Shown here one piece after another: positions 1 to 8,977 of a stretch of DNA of 64,000 nucleotides. Both the position numbers and the translations under genes were made by a program. Source of the stretch: GCA-2401735 sp051252095 (lineage in GTDB: Bacteria > Pseudomonadota > Gammaproteobacteria > Burkholderiales > Methylophilaceae); the NCBI GenBank assembly GCA_051252095.1, contig JBPOFK010000008.1, positions 1-64,000 of the forward strand, in the 5' to 3' direction. Under the pieces are notes generated by a model. That model worked only from the letters and a program-made list of their open reading frames with translations, had not been told where the DNA came from and searched no databases. How positions within the stretch are numbered: position 1 is the stretch's first letter; every line of letters begins with the position of its first letter.

Positions 1-3000
1 GACGCCAGTGTTGCGACAACTGATGCGGCTGGTAACCCTGGCAGTGCAACAGACACACAAACGTATACAGTGGATACCACAGCACCAATCCCAACGATCA
101 CCTTAGATGCGAACATCACCGCGGATGATGTGATCAACGCGGCAGAAGCAGCGGGTACGGTCGCGGTGACGGGTAGCGTTGGCGGGGATGCCCAAGATGG
201 CGACACAGTGACACTTACTGTGAACGGCAATACGTACACAGGCTTGGTTGCGGGTGGCTTATTTAGCATTGACGTATCAGGCGCAGACTTAGCAGCGGAT
301 CCTGACACCACGATAGATGCGAGCATCACCACAACGGATGCAGCGGGTAACCCAGGCACCGCGACGGATACAGAGAGCTATACAGTTGATACAACAGCAC
401 CAATATTAGCAGCACAATCTTTTTCATATGCAGAAAATCAAACGGCAGGTGCACTAGTGGCTACAGTTGCTGCTAGTGACAATATTGCTGTTACTGGCTA
501 CCGTTTTACAGCGACTGGAACGAATACAAGTAGCGATGGTTTTTACCAAATTGATGCTAGTGGCAATATTACTATCACTGCATCTGGTGTTGCAGCTAAT
601 GTTAACAACTTTGAAGCTGCGCCAAATAGCACAGTGCATAGTGTGACAGTGACTGATGCAGCTGGGAATTTAAGCGCAGCTAATGTTACATTAAATGAAA
701 CTAATGTTAATGAAGCGGTTACAGCGGTTGATGACACTATCACGGTTGCAGAAGATACAACATTTGTCTCTACAGTTGATTTGGATGCGAATGATACGGA
801 TATTGATGGAGATGCTTTAACGGTTGTAGCTGGAACGTTTGCTACGGCTCAAGGTGGATCAATTACGATTGCTTCTAATGGTAGTTACACTTACACTCCA
901 CCGACAAATTACAATGGTCCTGACAGTGTCGATTACACGGTAACTGATGGTAGCTTAACGGATATTGGTACTTTAAATATTACAGTGACAGCGGTAAACG
1001 ATGCACCGGTGAATACGTTGCCAGCGAGCTACACAACGAACGAAGATACCTCTGTTAAATTGAGTGGTCTATCAGTGTCTGATCTGGATGCAGGCGCAGG
1101 TAATATCAGTGTGACATTAGCGGTAGGTAGCGGCACCATCACATCAGCGAATGCGGGTGGGGTAACGGTTGCTGGATCAGGCACAGGCAGCATCACCTTG
1201 ACCGGTAGCTTAGCGAACATTAATAGCTATTTAGCTTCTGCGACAAATCAACCGACATATGTACCGGTTGCGAATGCGAATGGCACTGTTGGCTTAACGA
1301 TGACCACGAGTGACTTGGGTAATACAGGTTCAGGTGGCGCATTGACTGATGTTGATAGTATTAACATTAACATCACAGCGGTAAACGATGCACCGGTTAA
1401 CACATTACCAGCGAGCTATACAACGAACGAAGACACGTCTGTTAAATTGAGTGGCTTATCAGTTTCTGATGTAGATGCCGGTGCAGGTATTATTGGAGTA
1501 ACACTTTCTGTTGCGAGTGGTTCGATTACGGCAGCAAATGCGGGTGGTGTAGCGGTTGCTGGATCAGGTACAGGTAGCATTACATTAGTAGGTAGTTTAG
1601 CGAATATTAATAGCTACTTAGCCTCTGCTGCCAATCAACCGACATATGTGCCAGTTGCGAATGCTAGCGGCACAGTTGCATTAACGATGACCACGACGGA
1701 CAATGGTGGTACAGGTTCAGGTGGCATACTGAATGATATTGATAACATTAATATTAATGTCACAGCAGTTGCAGATACACCAAACTTAACAGTACCAACC
1801 AATATTAACTTTATTAATTCTGCACCAACCACACCTGGCAATGCAGGGACGGGTGGAGGTGCAAGCCAATCTGCATTAGAGTCTGCACTAGGCTTACCTT
1901 CAGGACAATTAGATTCGTTTAACCCTCCAACAGGGGCGCTGAATGATCCAGGTAATGTTGACGTCAATAATGGCGATTATGTCCAACAGAATATAAGTTT
2001 AAATGCTGGGCAACAAGTTTCATTCAATTGGCAGTTCTTTAACGGTGAAAATGATAATGGAGAGATACAAAGTGGTTACAACGATATGGTTATTTTGGTT
2101 GTGACCGACGCTACTGGCGCTAAGAGTTATGTTCAGCTTACTTCTTCTGAGCAAGTTGGGCGAAATACAAATGGAGGTGCAGTAGACGCTACGGGTACAT
2201 ATACTTATACGTCCTTAGCAAAAGGCGACTATCAATTTAGCTGGTTAGTCTTAAATGGTAGGGATGGCGGCAAGGACTCATCTATCACGGTTGCTGCGCC
2301 GGTATTTGTAATCGGTGGCAATAGTTATGGACAACCTGTTGATGTACCAATCGGCGTTGGTTTAAGAGATATTGATGGGTCTGAGTCTCTAGCAGTATCT
2401 ATTTCTGGTGTTCCATTAACAGCAACCTTTTCAGCTGGCACAAACTTAGGTGGAGGTGTGTGGAGCTTCACAGAAGCGCAACTTGATGGCTTGCAGATTT
2501 ATCCATCTAGTGGATTCACAGGCACAATCAATTTGTCAGTTACAGCGACAAGTCTTGAAGCAAGTAATGGCGATACGGCTGCAACTACACAAAGTTTGGC
2601 TATTAATATTAGCGCGCCTACAAATGCTATTGAAGGAACAAATGGTGGAGAGACGCTGAATGGCGGTACAGGAAATGATGTCATCGATGGTTTAGGCGGT
2701 AACGATACGCTGAATGGCAATAATGGCAATGACTTGCTCTTTGGTGGTGCTGGCAATGACACGTTGAATGGCGGCGCTGGTAATGATGTATTGAATGGCG
2801 GTGCTGGTAATGATGTATTAGTAGGCGGAACAGGTAGTGATGTCTTATATGGCGGCGCAGGTAATGACACCATGACTGGTGGTAATCTAGGCAGTGATGA
2901 CCTTACAACGGATACATTTGTGTGGAAGCTAGCTGATCAAGGCACTATAGCAACACCGGCAGTTGATACAATCAATAACTTTGGCACGGCTGCGGCAAAT

Positions 3001-3291
3001 GCAGGTGGTGATGTGCTTAACTTAAAAGATTTGTTAGTGGGTGAAAATCATAGTGGTGATAGTCTAGATAACTATTTGCATTTTGAGTTCTCTGGTGGCA
3101 ATACCACCATGTATGTAAGCTCAACAGGCGCATTCAATAATGGCAATGCTGTTGGTGCTCCAACGACAGATGTTTCAAATAACGATGTGCAGCAGATTGT
3201 ATTCACTGGTGTGAATCTCACTTCTGGCTTTACAACTGATGCAGACGTTATTAATAACTTGATTGCTCAGCAAAAAATCATTACAGATTAA
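1..3291 (+). CDS. RTX-type giant adhesin, C-terminal part (LapA-like; 5' end outside window)
   Basis: The frame is open from base 1, so this is the C-terminal 1096 residues of a larger protein. From the left it shows bacterial Ig-like repeats (TTDAAGNPG...YTVDTTAP occurs twice, 105 residues apart), a cadherin/VCBS-like stretch with AVNDAP motifs, two near-identical 129-residue repeats, a unique segment, then about seven GGxGND calcium-binding nonapeptides (roughly bases 2640-2885). It ends in a VCA0849-type type I secretion target region (DTFVWKLADQG, NLKDLL) and the usual C-terminal helix. It is inferred to be secreted by a type I system and held at the cell surface. The LapD- and LapG-like genes and the TolC-like gene nearby support a Lap-type retention system. 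The N-terminal retention module and LapG cleavage site cannot be seen here, nor can the LapB/LapC transporter genes. Confidence 0.9.
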   Translation, partial: DASVATTDAAGNPGSATDTQTYTVDTTAPIPTITLDANITADDVINAAEAAGTVAVTGSVGGDAQDGDTVTLTVNGNTYTGLVAGGLFSIDVSGADLAADPDTTIDASITTTDAAGNPGTATDTESYTVDTTAPILAAQSFSYAENQTAGALVATVAASDNIAVTGYRFTATGTNTSSDGFYQIDASGNITITASGVAANVNNFEAAPNSTVHSVTVTDAAGNLSAANVTLNETNVNEAVTAVDDTITVAEDTTFVSTVDLDANDTDIDGDALTVVAGTFATAQGGSITIASNGSYTYTPPTNYNGPDSVDYTVTDGSLTDIGTLNITVTAVNDAPVNTLPASYTTNEDTSVKLSGLSVSDLDAGAGNISVTLAVGSGTITSANAGGVTVAGSGTGSITLTGSLANINSYLASATNQPTYVPVANANGTVGLTMTTSDLGNTGSGGALTDVDSININITAVNDAPVNTLPASYTTNEDTSVKLSGLSVSDVDAGAGIIGVTLSVASGSITAANAGGVAVAGSGTGSITLVGSLANINSYLASAANQPTYVPVANASGTVALTMTTTDNGGTGSGGILNDIDNININVTAVADTPNLTVPTNINFINSAPTTPGNAGTGGGASQSALESALGLPSGQLDSFNPPTGALNDPGNVDVNNGDYVQQNISLNAGQQVSFNWQFFNGENDNGEIQSGYNDMVILVVTDATGAKSYVQLTSSEQVGRNTNGGAVDATGTYTYTSLAKGDYQFSWLVLNGRDGGKDSSITVAAPVFVIGGNSYGQPVDVPIGVGLRDIDGSESLAVSISGVPLTATFSAGTNLGGGVWSFTEAQLDGLQIYPSSGFTGTINLSVTATSLEASNGDTAATTQSLAINISAPTNAIEGTNGGETLNGGTGNDVIDGLGGNDTLNGNNGNDLLFGGAGNDTLNGGAGNDVLNGGAGNDVLVGGTGSDVLYGGAGNDTMTGGNLGSDDLTTDTFVWKLADQGTIATPAVDTINNFGTAAANAGGDVLNLKDLLVGENHSGDSLDNYLHFEFSGGNTTMYVSSTGAFNNGNAVGAPTTDVSNNDVQQIVFTGVNLTSGFTTDADVINNLIAQQKIITD
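988..1761 (+). repeat. Two tandem 387-bp repeats inside the adhesin gene
   Basis: Units 988-1374 and 1375-1761 have exactly the same length (129 codons). Both begin with codons for TAVNDAPVN and share ASYTTNEDTSVKLSGLSVSD and NINSYLAS...QPTYVPVAN. A third, strongly diverged unit starts at 1762 (TAVADTPN). Such repeats typically change in number by recombination, so adhesin length may vary between strains. Confidence 0.92.
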
Positions 3292-3305
3292 ATGCAAGTA
3301 TCAAT

Positions 3306-3337
3306 GGTAAAAACTCGACTAATTTCGGGTTTTTACC
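3306..3337 (+). terminator. Hairpin after the adhesin gene
   Basis: A 12-bp stem with one G-T pair (3306-3317 with 3326-3337) and an 8-base loop lies 14 bases after the adhesin stop codon. The T-run sits inside the stem rather than after it, so termination is likely but not certain. Confidence 0.55.
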
Positions 3338-3451
3338 ACCCTGTTAGATTAAACCTCAGAATTAACCTCGTTTAATCCATTTTTTAATGCAATTGGTTTT
3401 CCTGTCATTTAATTATGATGTGTTATTGACTGAGAAGACTATGGGGGCATT

Positions 3452-3778
3452 ATGCCGTATGTGTTAAGAGGACAGGACTGGGTGATTAAAGCAATTAGCC
3501 AGTCACCGATGACAGCCCAAGGATGGGAAGAAATATCTTCAGGTGAGCAAGAGTATTTGGATTTCTTGGATGAAGCGCTCAAAAACGAAGACAGGTTTCG
3601 CGAAAGCGATATTCAGCTTGCACGTGTATTAGAAGATTTGATTTCTTTACTGATTGATCGTGATTTTATAAGGTTTACCGATTTCCCAGATGCTGCGCAG
3701 AAAAAACTTATTGAAAGACAAGGTTTCCGCTCAGGTAATACAAACCTGAACTTGTTGGATGATGAAGACGCTTATTAG
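3452..3778 (+). CDS. Small conserved protein (often annotated 'tryptophan synthase subunit beta like')
   Basis: This encodes a 108-residue acidic soluble protein. The start at MPYVLRG has a G-rich ribosome site (GGGGG) just upstream. The central part (LARVLEDLISLLIDR, then IRFTDFPDAAQKKL) resembles a small family common in Pseudomonas and betaproteobacteria that databases often name 'tryptophan synthase subunit beta like'. Nothing in it supports an enzymatic activity: it is far too short for TrpB and lacks a PLP lysine motif. There is no signal peptide or membrane segment. It lies between the adhesin and the LapD/LapG operon and ends at a bidirectional terminator. Function unknown; family recognition is from memory and moderately sure. 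Confidence 0.65.
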   Translation: MPYVLRGQDWVIKAISQSPMTAQGWEEISSGEQEYLDFLDEALKNEDRFRESDIQLARVLEDLISLLIDRDFIRFTDFPDAAQKKLIERQGFRSGNTNLNLLDDEDAY

Positions 3779-3794
3779 GGGATTAACACTAAAT

Positions 3795-3823
3795 AAAAAA
3801 GGTAGCAGTTAGCTACCTTTTTT
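3795..3823. terminator. Bidirectional rho-independent terminator
   Basis: An A6-GGTAGC stem pairs with GCTACC-T6 around a 5-base loop. It lies between the convergent small gene (stop 3778) and the LapD-like gene (stop 3845), with A/T tails on both sides, so it can serve both. Confidence 0.88.
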
Positions 3824-3844
3824 ATTTTATGCTTTATTTGTGAT

Positions 3845-5761
3845 CTACTTCACAGCAGGACCTGTTGCTGCGTCTATACCTAATTCAGGTAGTGTTGTGA
3901 GTTCTTCTTCCGTTTGTACGCCTTCAGCAATTGCCATTAAGCCAATAGAGTGTGCTATCAAACAGATGCCTTTTAAAAAGGCTTTGTTGCCAGGGTTCTT
4001 GTCTATATCGCGGATAATAGAAGCATCAACTTTTATATAATCTAAATCTAAATCATGTAGTTCACCTAGGCGGCCAATTTGCGTACCTACATGTTCGACA
4101 CCGATTTTACAACCAAGTGATTTAACTAGCTCAGCAAATGTTTTAAATTTTGTTAGATTTTGAAACACACTGTGCTCACTTATTTCAAACCAAAGTTTGT
4201 TTGCAATTTCAGGGTTCTTTTTGAGTAGCTTGCTAATAGATGCATGATAATGTGGATCACACATACCACTAGTCGAAACGTTTAAACCAATAGATTTTGA
4301 ATCATCACCAATTAATGATTGAACCGCAGTTTCAAACGCTAATCGGTCTAGCTGTGCAACTAAACCTAATTGCGTAGCCCAAGCGATAAATTCACCTGCT
4401 GGAACCCATGGTCCGTCCTCAACAAGCTGCAGCCTTGCCGGGCATTCATAATGAATGACTTCGCGCTTATTAGACAAAACAGGGAAGGAAGCGAGTTTTA
4501 GCCTGCCAGCATCAATCGCTGACGAGAGCATGGCACGCCATTCAGTTTCATCGTGGTTTTCATATCGATTAATATCTTCTTCTTTAATAAGTGCCAAAAT
4601 ATCAGTTTCTGTAATGCTGGTTTGAGACTTTATGGTTGTAATGAGCTTCTTCAAACCATCCAGTTGCTCAGATTTACTTACAATGCTGGAGATGGTACGT
4701 AAATCAAAGTTGCTGAACTGACTATCGAGATCTGCAGCGTCATTCAATATGCTCTTGACTTGACTACAAATAACATTGTGATCTACTTTATTACTAGAAA
4801 ATACGGCAAAATCTGCGCCAGTTAAACGGCCAGAAATAAGGGATGGGTGTTGTTTACAATACGCATCTAGTGCTAAGCCCATATTTTTAAGTACTTTATC
4901 TGTAGCAGTTGAGCCAAGTGTCTCATTAATTTCAGCTAGGTTAGTAATATGAGAAACAACCAATAAACCCTCAGTAAACGTGTCATCGTTTTCCATATAA
5001 GTCGCTACACGACTACTAAAATATTTACGATTCATTAAACCAGTAACGGAATCATAATTAGCTTCTATGCGCATTTGCTCTAATAATTCGGACTCGTTCT
5101 TAAGCATATCTTTGATGCGTTGAGAGAGACGGTTCAATGCCTTAGCTAATGAACGAAACTCATGTGTTCTTGGTTCTTGGATGGAAATAAAGTTCTTTTC
5201 ACCAATGGCTTCAGTCAGATCGACCATTTCATGTAAAGGTTTGATAATCACTTTTAAAACAAGTGAACCCAAAAAGCCACAAGCAAGCGCAATGATTGTG
5301 CTCCACACTAACATAGAGAGTGAACCATTCCATAAGTCGCGATAGGCAAAGCCTGTTGCGCTAGCTAGTGTTAATACCCCATATTGTGACCAACCATCTT
5401 GAATTTGCGCGATGCCTGGATTCGGGTTGATATGAATCATATTTTTAAACCAACTAGGCACTGATATAATATCGCTACTGTTTAGCCTCTCTGTCATTAC
5501 CTGGTTGTTTGGGTCTGTTAGTCTTATATATTCATAATGACCATTGTCAAACTGAGCAGACAACATTAAGTTCACAGCAACAGGATCTTTTTCCATTTGC
5601 GAAATTGATAGTGCTAGAGAAACAGCATTATCTGTGTTTTTCATTTCTAACTGTTGTTCTAGGTAATGTTTACTTGTAATGATATTAATCAAGAAGCTAG
5701 CACCAAAAGCTAGAGACATAATCAATATGATTGCAAACCATAACTGTTTAATAAGTGACAT
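3845..5761 (-). CDS. lapD: LapD-like inner-membrane c-di-GMP receptor (degenerate GGDEF-EAL)
   Basis: This encodes 638 residues: TM helix at about 7-28, a periplasmic LapD/MoxY-type domain at 30-145, a second TM at about 148-170, HAMP, then GGDEF and EAL domains. Both enzymatic motifs are broken: the GGDEF site reads TGADF and the EAL site reads ECP (YECPARL), while the DDFGTG loop reads EHVGTQ. In known LapD proteins such degeneracy marks a c-di-GMP receptor that, when ligand-bound, sequesters the protease LapG and so keeps the adhesin on the surface. The gene lies 20 bases downstream of the lapG-like gene on the same strand, and an AGGA site precedes the ATG. Retention of a LapA-type adhesin is inferred from this arrangement. 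Confidence 0.88.
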   Translation of the reverse strand: MSLIKQLWFAIILIMSLAFGASFLINIITSKHYLEQQLEMKNTDNAVSLALSISQMEKDPVAVNLMLSAQFDNGHYEYIRLTDPNNQVMTERLNSSDIISVPSWFKNMIHINPNPGIAQIQDGWSQYGVLTLASATGFAYRDLWNGSLSMLVWSTIIALACGFLGSLVLKVIIKPLHEMVDLTEAIGEKNFISIQEPRTHEFRSLAKALNRLSQRIKDMLKNESELLEQMRIEANYDSVTGLMNRKYFSSRVATYMENDDTFTEGLLVVSHITNLAEINETLGSTATDKVLKNMGLALDAYCKQHPSLISGRLTGADFAVFSSNKVDHNVICSQVKSILNDAADLDSQFSNFDLRTISSIVSKSEQLDGLKKLITTIKSQTSITETDILALIKEEDINRYENHDETEWRAMLSSAIDAGRLKLASFPVLSNKREVIHYECPARLQLVEDGPWVPAGEFIAWATQLGLVAQLDRLAFETAVQSLIGDDSKSIGLNVSTSGMCDPHYHASISKLLKKNPEIANKLWFEISEHSVFQNLTKFKTFAELVKSLGCKIGVEHVGTQIGRLGELHDLDLDYIKVDASIIRDIDKNPGNKAFLKGICLIAHSIGLMAIAEGVQTEEELTTLPELGIDAATGPAVK

Positions 5762-5781
5762 GTTGATTCCTAATCAATAAA

Positions 5782-6411
5782 TTACTCAATACCATCTTTT
5801 TTTATCCGTGTTAATACATTGCTCCATCGTGATAAAGATTTAAGCGATGAGCCTTTAGTACTGTTGTTAATGCCTGTCCATAGTCCTTGACTATTGAAGC
5901 TGAAAATAGGTCTTAAATCAACACGTCGTGAACTTTCGTGAATTTCTGAGATAAGATTATCTAAAATAACTGGTTCCGAATTAGGTGTTGCATAGTAACT
6001 AAGGACCATATGCGCTTGAAACAAATCACTGTCAGGTCCACCAATTCGTGCTTTAACATAGGTGAGTTTTAAACGTTCATCTGGTATGCCTAACTCACGC
6101 AAAAATATATACTTTGCGATACTATAGTCTTCGCAATCCCCTTTATTTTTACCTAGCGATTCCAGCGGGGTTGCCCAGTAGTCTTTTTCTCCCCAGTTGT
6201 CTTGATCGCTAACGAAGTTAATGTGTAAGTTGAAAAAAGAATTAATCTTTCTTAGTTTTTCTGATTCTGGGGCGGACTTTAGGTCATTGATTAAAGATTC
6301 TAAATTAAGAATAGTTTGTTTTGCTTGATTACCATAGCGCTGGCTTGCTAGGTCAGCTAAGTGTTGAAAATCTGTCGCTATTGACAAGCTGATGATGCAA
6401 ATAAGCATCAA
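5782..6411 (-). CDS. lapG: LapG-like periplasmic cysteine protease (BTLCP family)
   Basis: This encodes a bacterial transglutaminase-like cysteine proteinase. Counting from the TTG at 6411, the catalytic triad is visible as Cys93 (KGDCEDYS), His134 (FQAHMVL) and Asp151 (VILDNL); the acidic residues after Cys93 match the calcium-binding position of LapG. The family cleaves the N-terminal region of LapA-type adhesins in the periplasm. A hydrophobic N-terminal stretch (LMLICIISLSIA) fits a signal peptide. The start is unclear: the frame stays open upstream to about 6546 without ATG, GTG or TTG, the only candidates are TTG at 6411 and ATG at 6408, and neither has a good ribosome site. It is transcribed together with the lapD-like gene. 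Confidence 0.87.
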   Translation of the reverse strand: MMLICIISLSIATDFQHLADLASQRYGNQAKQTILNLESLINDLKSAPESEKLRKINSFFNLHINFVSDQDNWGEKDYWATPLESLGKNKGDCEDYSIAKYIFLRELGIPDERLKLTYVKARIGGPDSDLFQAHMVLSYYATPNSEPVILDNLISEIHESSRRVDLRPIFSFNSQGLWTGINNSTKGSSLKSLSRWSNVLTRIKKDGIE

Positions 6412-6715
6412 AAAGCTAATAATTTGCTTAGTATCACATGCTGAGTTGCGTAAATTGTCAATAAAATTAGTAATTTTTTTGCCTATGTAGTAAAGTTTTA
6501 AACAGCTATATAATATTTTTTCTTTTAAAATTAAATAATTGCGGTATTATTCTGCTTAATTACATTAGCTAATCTAGTGATTAGATTATTCAAATGTAAA
6601 AAATAGATAAATTATTAAAATCACATCTATACATTAAGGCATAAGTATTGCATTGTATTGTTTGATTAGAAGTGTTTTTTGTATGGATTTTAAGTGATTG
6701 GGAGTGTTTAGTAAT
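6412..6715. other. AT-rich divergent intergenic region (lapG-like / tolC-like)
   Basis: About 300 bases of very AT-rich DNA separate the divergent operons and presumably hold both promoters. Apart from the unexplained open frame continuing upstream of lapG on the minus strand, no clear operator, hairpin or gene is visible. Confidence 0.5.
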
Positions 6716-8521
6716 ATGTATAAATGTTTGAGGGGAGCGATTACCTGTGTGTTGCTTTTGGTAACACCTTATTCCTATGCAGAAGTACCAGATGCATTGA
6801 AAGAAATTGTACAAAAAACAATTACAACAAATCCAGAAGTACAAGCAAAGTTTCATACATATAAAGCAGCACTACAAGAGCAGAAAGTAGTGAAAGGTGG
6901 CTATTATCCACATGCGGATATTATTTCTAAATATGGTAGTTATGAAAGACAAACACCTAATATTGGCAACACACAGACGCCAGAAAGCCAAACAGATTTA
7001 GTATTGCGCCAAATGTTATTTGATGGTTTTGCCACACCAGCTGAAGTCAGCCGTCTCGATCACGCTGCCCGCGTTCGTTATTACGAGTTGCAAAGTACGA
7101 TGCAAAATACAGGATTAGATATTATTAAGGCATACGTTGATGTAAGGCGTTATCGACAATTACAAGCCTATGCAGAAAGTAACTATGCTGTACATAAACA
7201 ATTATTTGATCGTATCGAGCAACGTGTGCAAGCGGGTATTGCGCGTAGAGTAGATTTGGAGCAAGCAAGTGGTCGTCTTGCTTTAGCGGAAGCAAATTTG
7301 TTAACCGAATTAACTAACTTGCAAAATGTAACGGCACGATTTCAACGACTATCCGGAGATTTGCCACCTGAAGATTTGCCAGCAGTTAAATTTTTGACTG
7401 AAGGTTTAGCGCCTAGCCCAAATAAATCTTTAGAAAATGCCTATCAAAAAAACCCTGATTTGTTGTCTGCTATTGAGAATATCGTAGCAACGCAACAAGA
7501 AGTACGTGGTAAAAAAGGAAGGTATTTGCCAAGGCTTGATTTACAGGCGAGAAAAAATCTAGATGTTAGCTCTGATGGAAGAAATAGTAGTCTGGCTGCG
7601 GATATGGTAGAGCTAACTGCAACTTTTAACTTATTCAATGGTTTTTCAGATCAATCTAATATTGCGTTGTCAGCTGAAAACCTTAATCGCTCTTATGATC
7701 TCAGAGACAAAGCTTGTATCGATACGCGTCAAACTGTAGTGATTGCATATAATGATGTAGTAAGCCTTACGGAGCAATTAACCTATCGTAATCAACATCA
7801 GCTTTCAATCGAAAAAGCGAGAGAGGCTTATCATAAACAATTCGATATTGGACAGAGAACCTTGCTCGATTTACTTGATACTGAAAATGAATATTTTCAA
7901 GCAAGACGTACTTATACTAATACGGAAAGTGACTTACATACAGCCTATGCACGTACCTATGCAGGGGAAGGTGATTTGCTCAGTAAGCTAGATGTTGCTA
8001 GAGGTGATTTACCAGACCTTGGTAAGGCAGACTACAATGAAAACTATGCTATCTGTCAGGCAGTCGCACCAGAAATGGTTAAAATTGACAAAGCAAGCAT
8101 TGTTGCAAATGCAGAGCCTTTAAGTGTTGCTAACCAGAAGATGCTTGCAAATAAAAAACCAGAAAAAGTTGTGCTTTCTGACAAAGTCATTCCAGATGTG
8201 CAATTTGAAACCAATAGTGCAATCATTAAATCCGAATCTTTCCCGGTGCTAGATAACGCATATAATACGCTAGTAGAATGGGGCGACTCTGGTGTTGAGG
8301 TTGCTGGGCACACAGATAAACGCAACACTTCTGATGCCGATTACAATCAGCGTTTATCCGAGCGCCGAGCGCAAGCCGTAAGTGATTATTTAATTAGAAA
8401 AGGCATAGATGCAAAACGTATGACAGTGAAAGGCTATGGCTTTTCAGTACCAATTGCAGAAAACGACCCTATAACGGGTAGTGCCGAAAATCGTCGAGTA
8501 GAACTGATTCGACAAAAATAA
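6716..8521 (+). CDS. TolC-family type I secretion outer-membrane channel with C-terminal OmpA domain
   Basis: A start at the ATG at 6716 is chosen because GGGAG precedes it and it gives a normal signal peptide (MYKCLRGAITCVLLL...SYA); the frame also allows TTG at 6698. About 600 residues follow. Residues 25-440 form a TolC/OEP region (LRQMLFDGF, TLLDLLDTENEYFQARR). After a linker, residues 490-600 form an OmpA C-terminal domain (VQFETNSA, GHTD, RLSERRAQAV, GYG, NRRVEL) that binds peptidoglycan non-covalently. It probably exports the adjacent RTX adhesin with inner-membrane components encoded elsewhere. The fusion would anchor the channel to the cell wall. Ends at a strong terminator. Confidence 0.92.
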   Translation: MYKCLRGAITCVLLLVTPYSYAEVPDALKEIVQKTITTNPEVQAKFHTYKAALQEQKVVKGGYYPHADIISKYGSYERQTPNIGNTQTPESQTDLVLRQMLFDGFATPAEVSRLDHAARVRYYELQSTMQNTGLDIIKAYVDVRRYRQLQAYAESNYAVHKQLFDRIEQRVQAGIARRVDLEQASGRLALAEANLLTELTNLQNVTARFQRLSGDLPPEDLPAVKFLTEGLAPSPNKSLENAYQKNPDLLSAIENIVATQQEVRGKKGRYLPRLDLQARKNLDVSSDGRNSSLAADMVELTATFNLFNGFSDQSNIALSAENLNRSYDLRDKACIDTRQTVVIAYNDVVSLTEQLTYRNQHQLSIEKAREAYHKQFDIGQRTLLDLLDTENEYFQARRTYTNTESDLHTAYARTYAGEGDLLSKLDVARGDLPDLGKADYNENYAICQAVAPEMVKIDKASIVANAEPLSVANQKMLANKKPEKVVLSDKVIPDVQFETNSAIIKSESFPVLDNAYNTLVEWGDSGVEVAGHTDKRNTSDADYNQRLSERRAQAVSDYLIRKGIDAKRMTVKGYGFSVPIAENDPITGSAENRRVELIRQK

Positions 8522-8539
8522 TCTTTGTGAGAAATAACT

Positions 8540-8567
8540 AAAAAAGGAGGTGGAAGCCTCCTTTTTT
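8540..8567 (+). terminator. Rho-independent terminator of the tolC-like gene
   Basis: An A6-GGAGG stem pairs with CCTCC-T6 (8540-8550 with 8557-8567) around a 6-base loop, 19 bases after the stop codon. Confidence 0.9.
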
Positions 8568-8728
8568 AATTTATAAATATATTCTAATAAATAATGTGTA
8601 ATATTTTTTATAAAACAATCATAAAAAGCTGCATTTTACTTATAAAAATACGGGGATGGTGTTAGAATACGACCCGCGTTGAAGGACATGACGTGCATCA
8701 AATGTTTTCATAAGAAAACTAATCACCC

Positions 8729-8816
8729 GCCCGGGTGGTGAAATTGGTAGACACAAGGGACTTAAAATCCCTCGATCATTGCGATCGTGCCGGTTCGATT
8801 CCGGCCCCGGGCACCA
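8729..8816 (+). tRNA. tRNA-Leu (anticodon UAA)
   Basis: An 88-base cloverleaf including encoded CCA: acceptor stem GCCCGGG / CCCGGGC, anticodon loop CTTAAAA (anticodon TAA), a long variable arm (CGATCATTGCGATCG) typical of class II tRNA, T-loop GGTTCGATTCC. P4-type integrases often use tRNA-Leu genes as attachment sites, and an integrase remnant follows 160 bases downstream. Confidence 0.97.
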
Positions 8817-8822
8817 TTTTAT

Positions 8823-8909
8823 AGTTTCATCCAATCCAAAGCAGTCCAAATCTTAAAAAATATCCTTATAAACAAACGGCTTATAATGTTAGGCAGTTTC
8901 ATCCAATCC
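8823..8909. repeat. 15-bp direct repeats downstream of tRNA-Leu
   Basis: AGTTTCATCCAATCC occurs at 8823-8837 and again at 8895-8909, just after the tRNA 3' end and before the integrase remnant. They could be arm-type binding sites or remains of an attachment region; this role is inference. Confidence 0.6.
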
Positions 8910-8928
8910 GTTGATATCTAATAAAAAA

Positions 8929-8963
8929 GTGAGTAACTTAGTGTGTAACTTGAAATTACTCAC
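8929..8963 (+). promoter_or_regulatory. Inverted repeat upstream of the integrase remnant
   Basis: GTGAGTAA (8929-8936) and TTACTCAC (8956-8963) form a perfect 8-bp inverted repeat, 15 bases before the integrase ATG. It may be a control site of the former integrase gene. Confidence 0.4.
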
Positions 8964-8977
8964 AATAAGTTAATCAC

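Noticed and set aside
988..1761. CRISPR array or phage-type direct repeats
   Set aside because: The repeats are 387 bp, contiguous and coding; no short repeat-spacer pattern was found anywhere in the window.
454..2873. Several open frames on the minus strand within the adhesin gene (e.g. 1635-1967, 2499-2873)
   Set aside because: They mirror the biased codons of the repetitive adhesin, have low-complexity translations (PAPPFNTSLPAPP) and no ribosome sites.
3452..3778. Reading the small gene as a real tryptophan synthase beta subunit
   Set aside because: It is only 108 residues and lacks all TrpB catalytic motifs; the database name is misleading.
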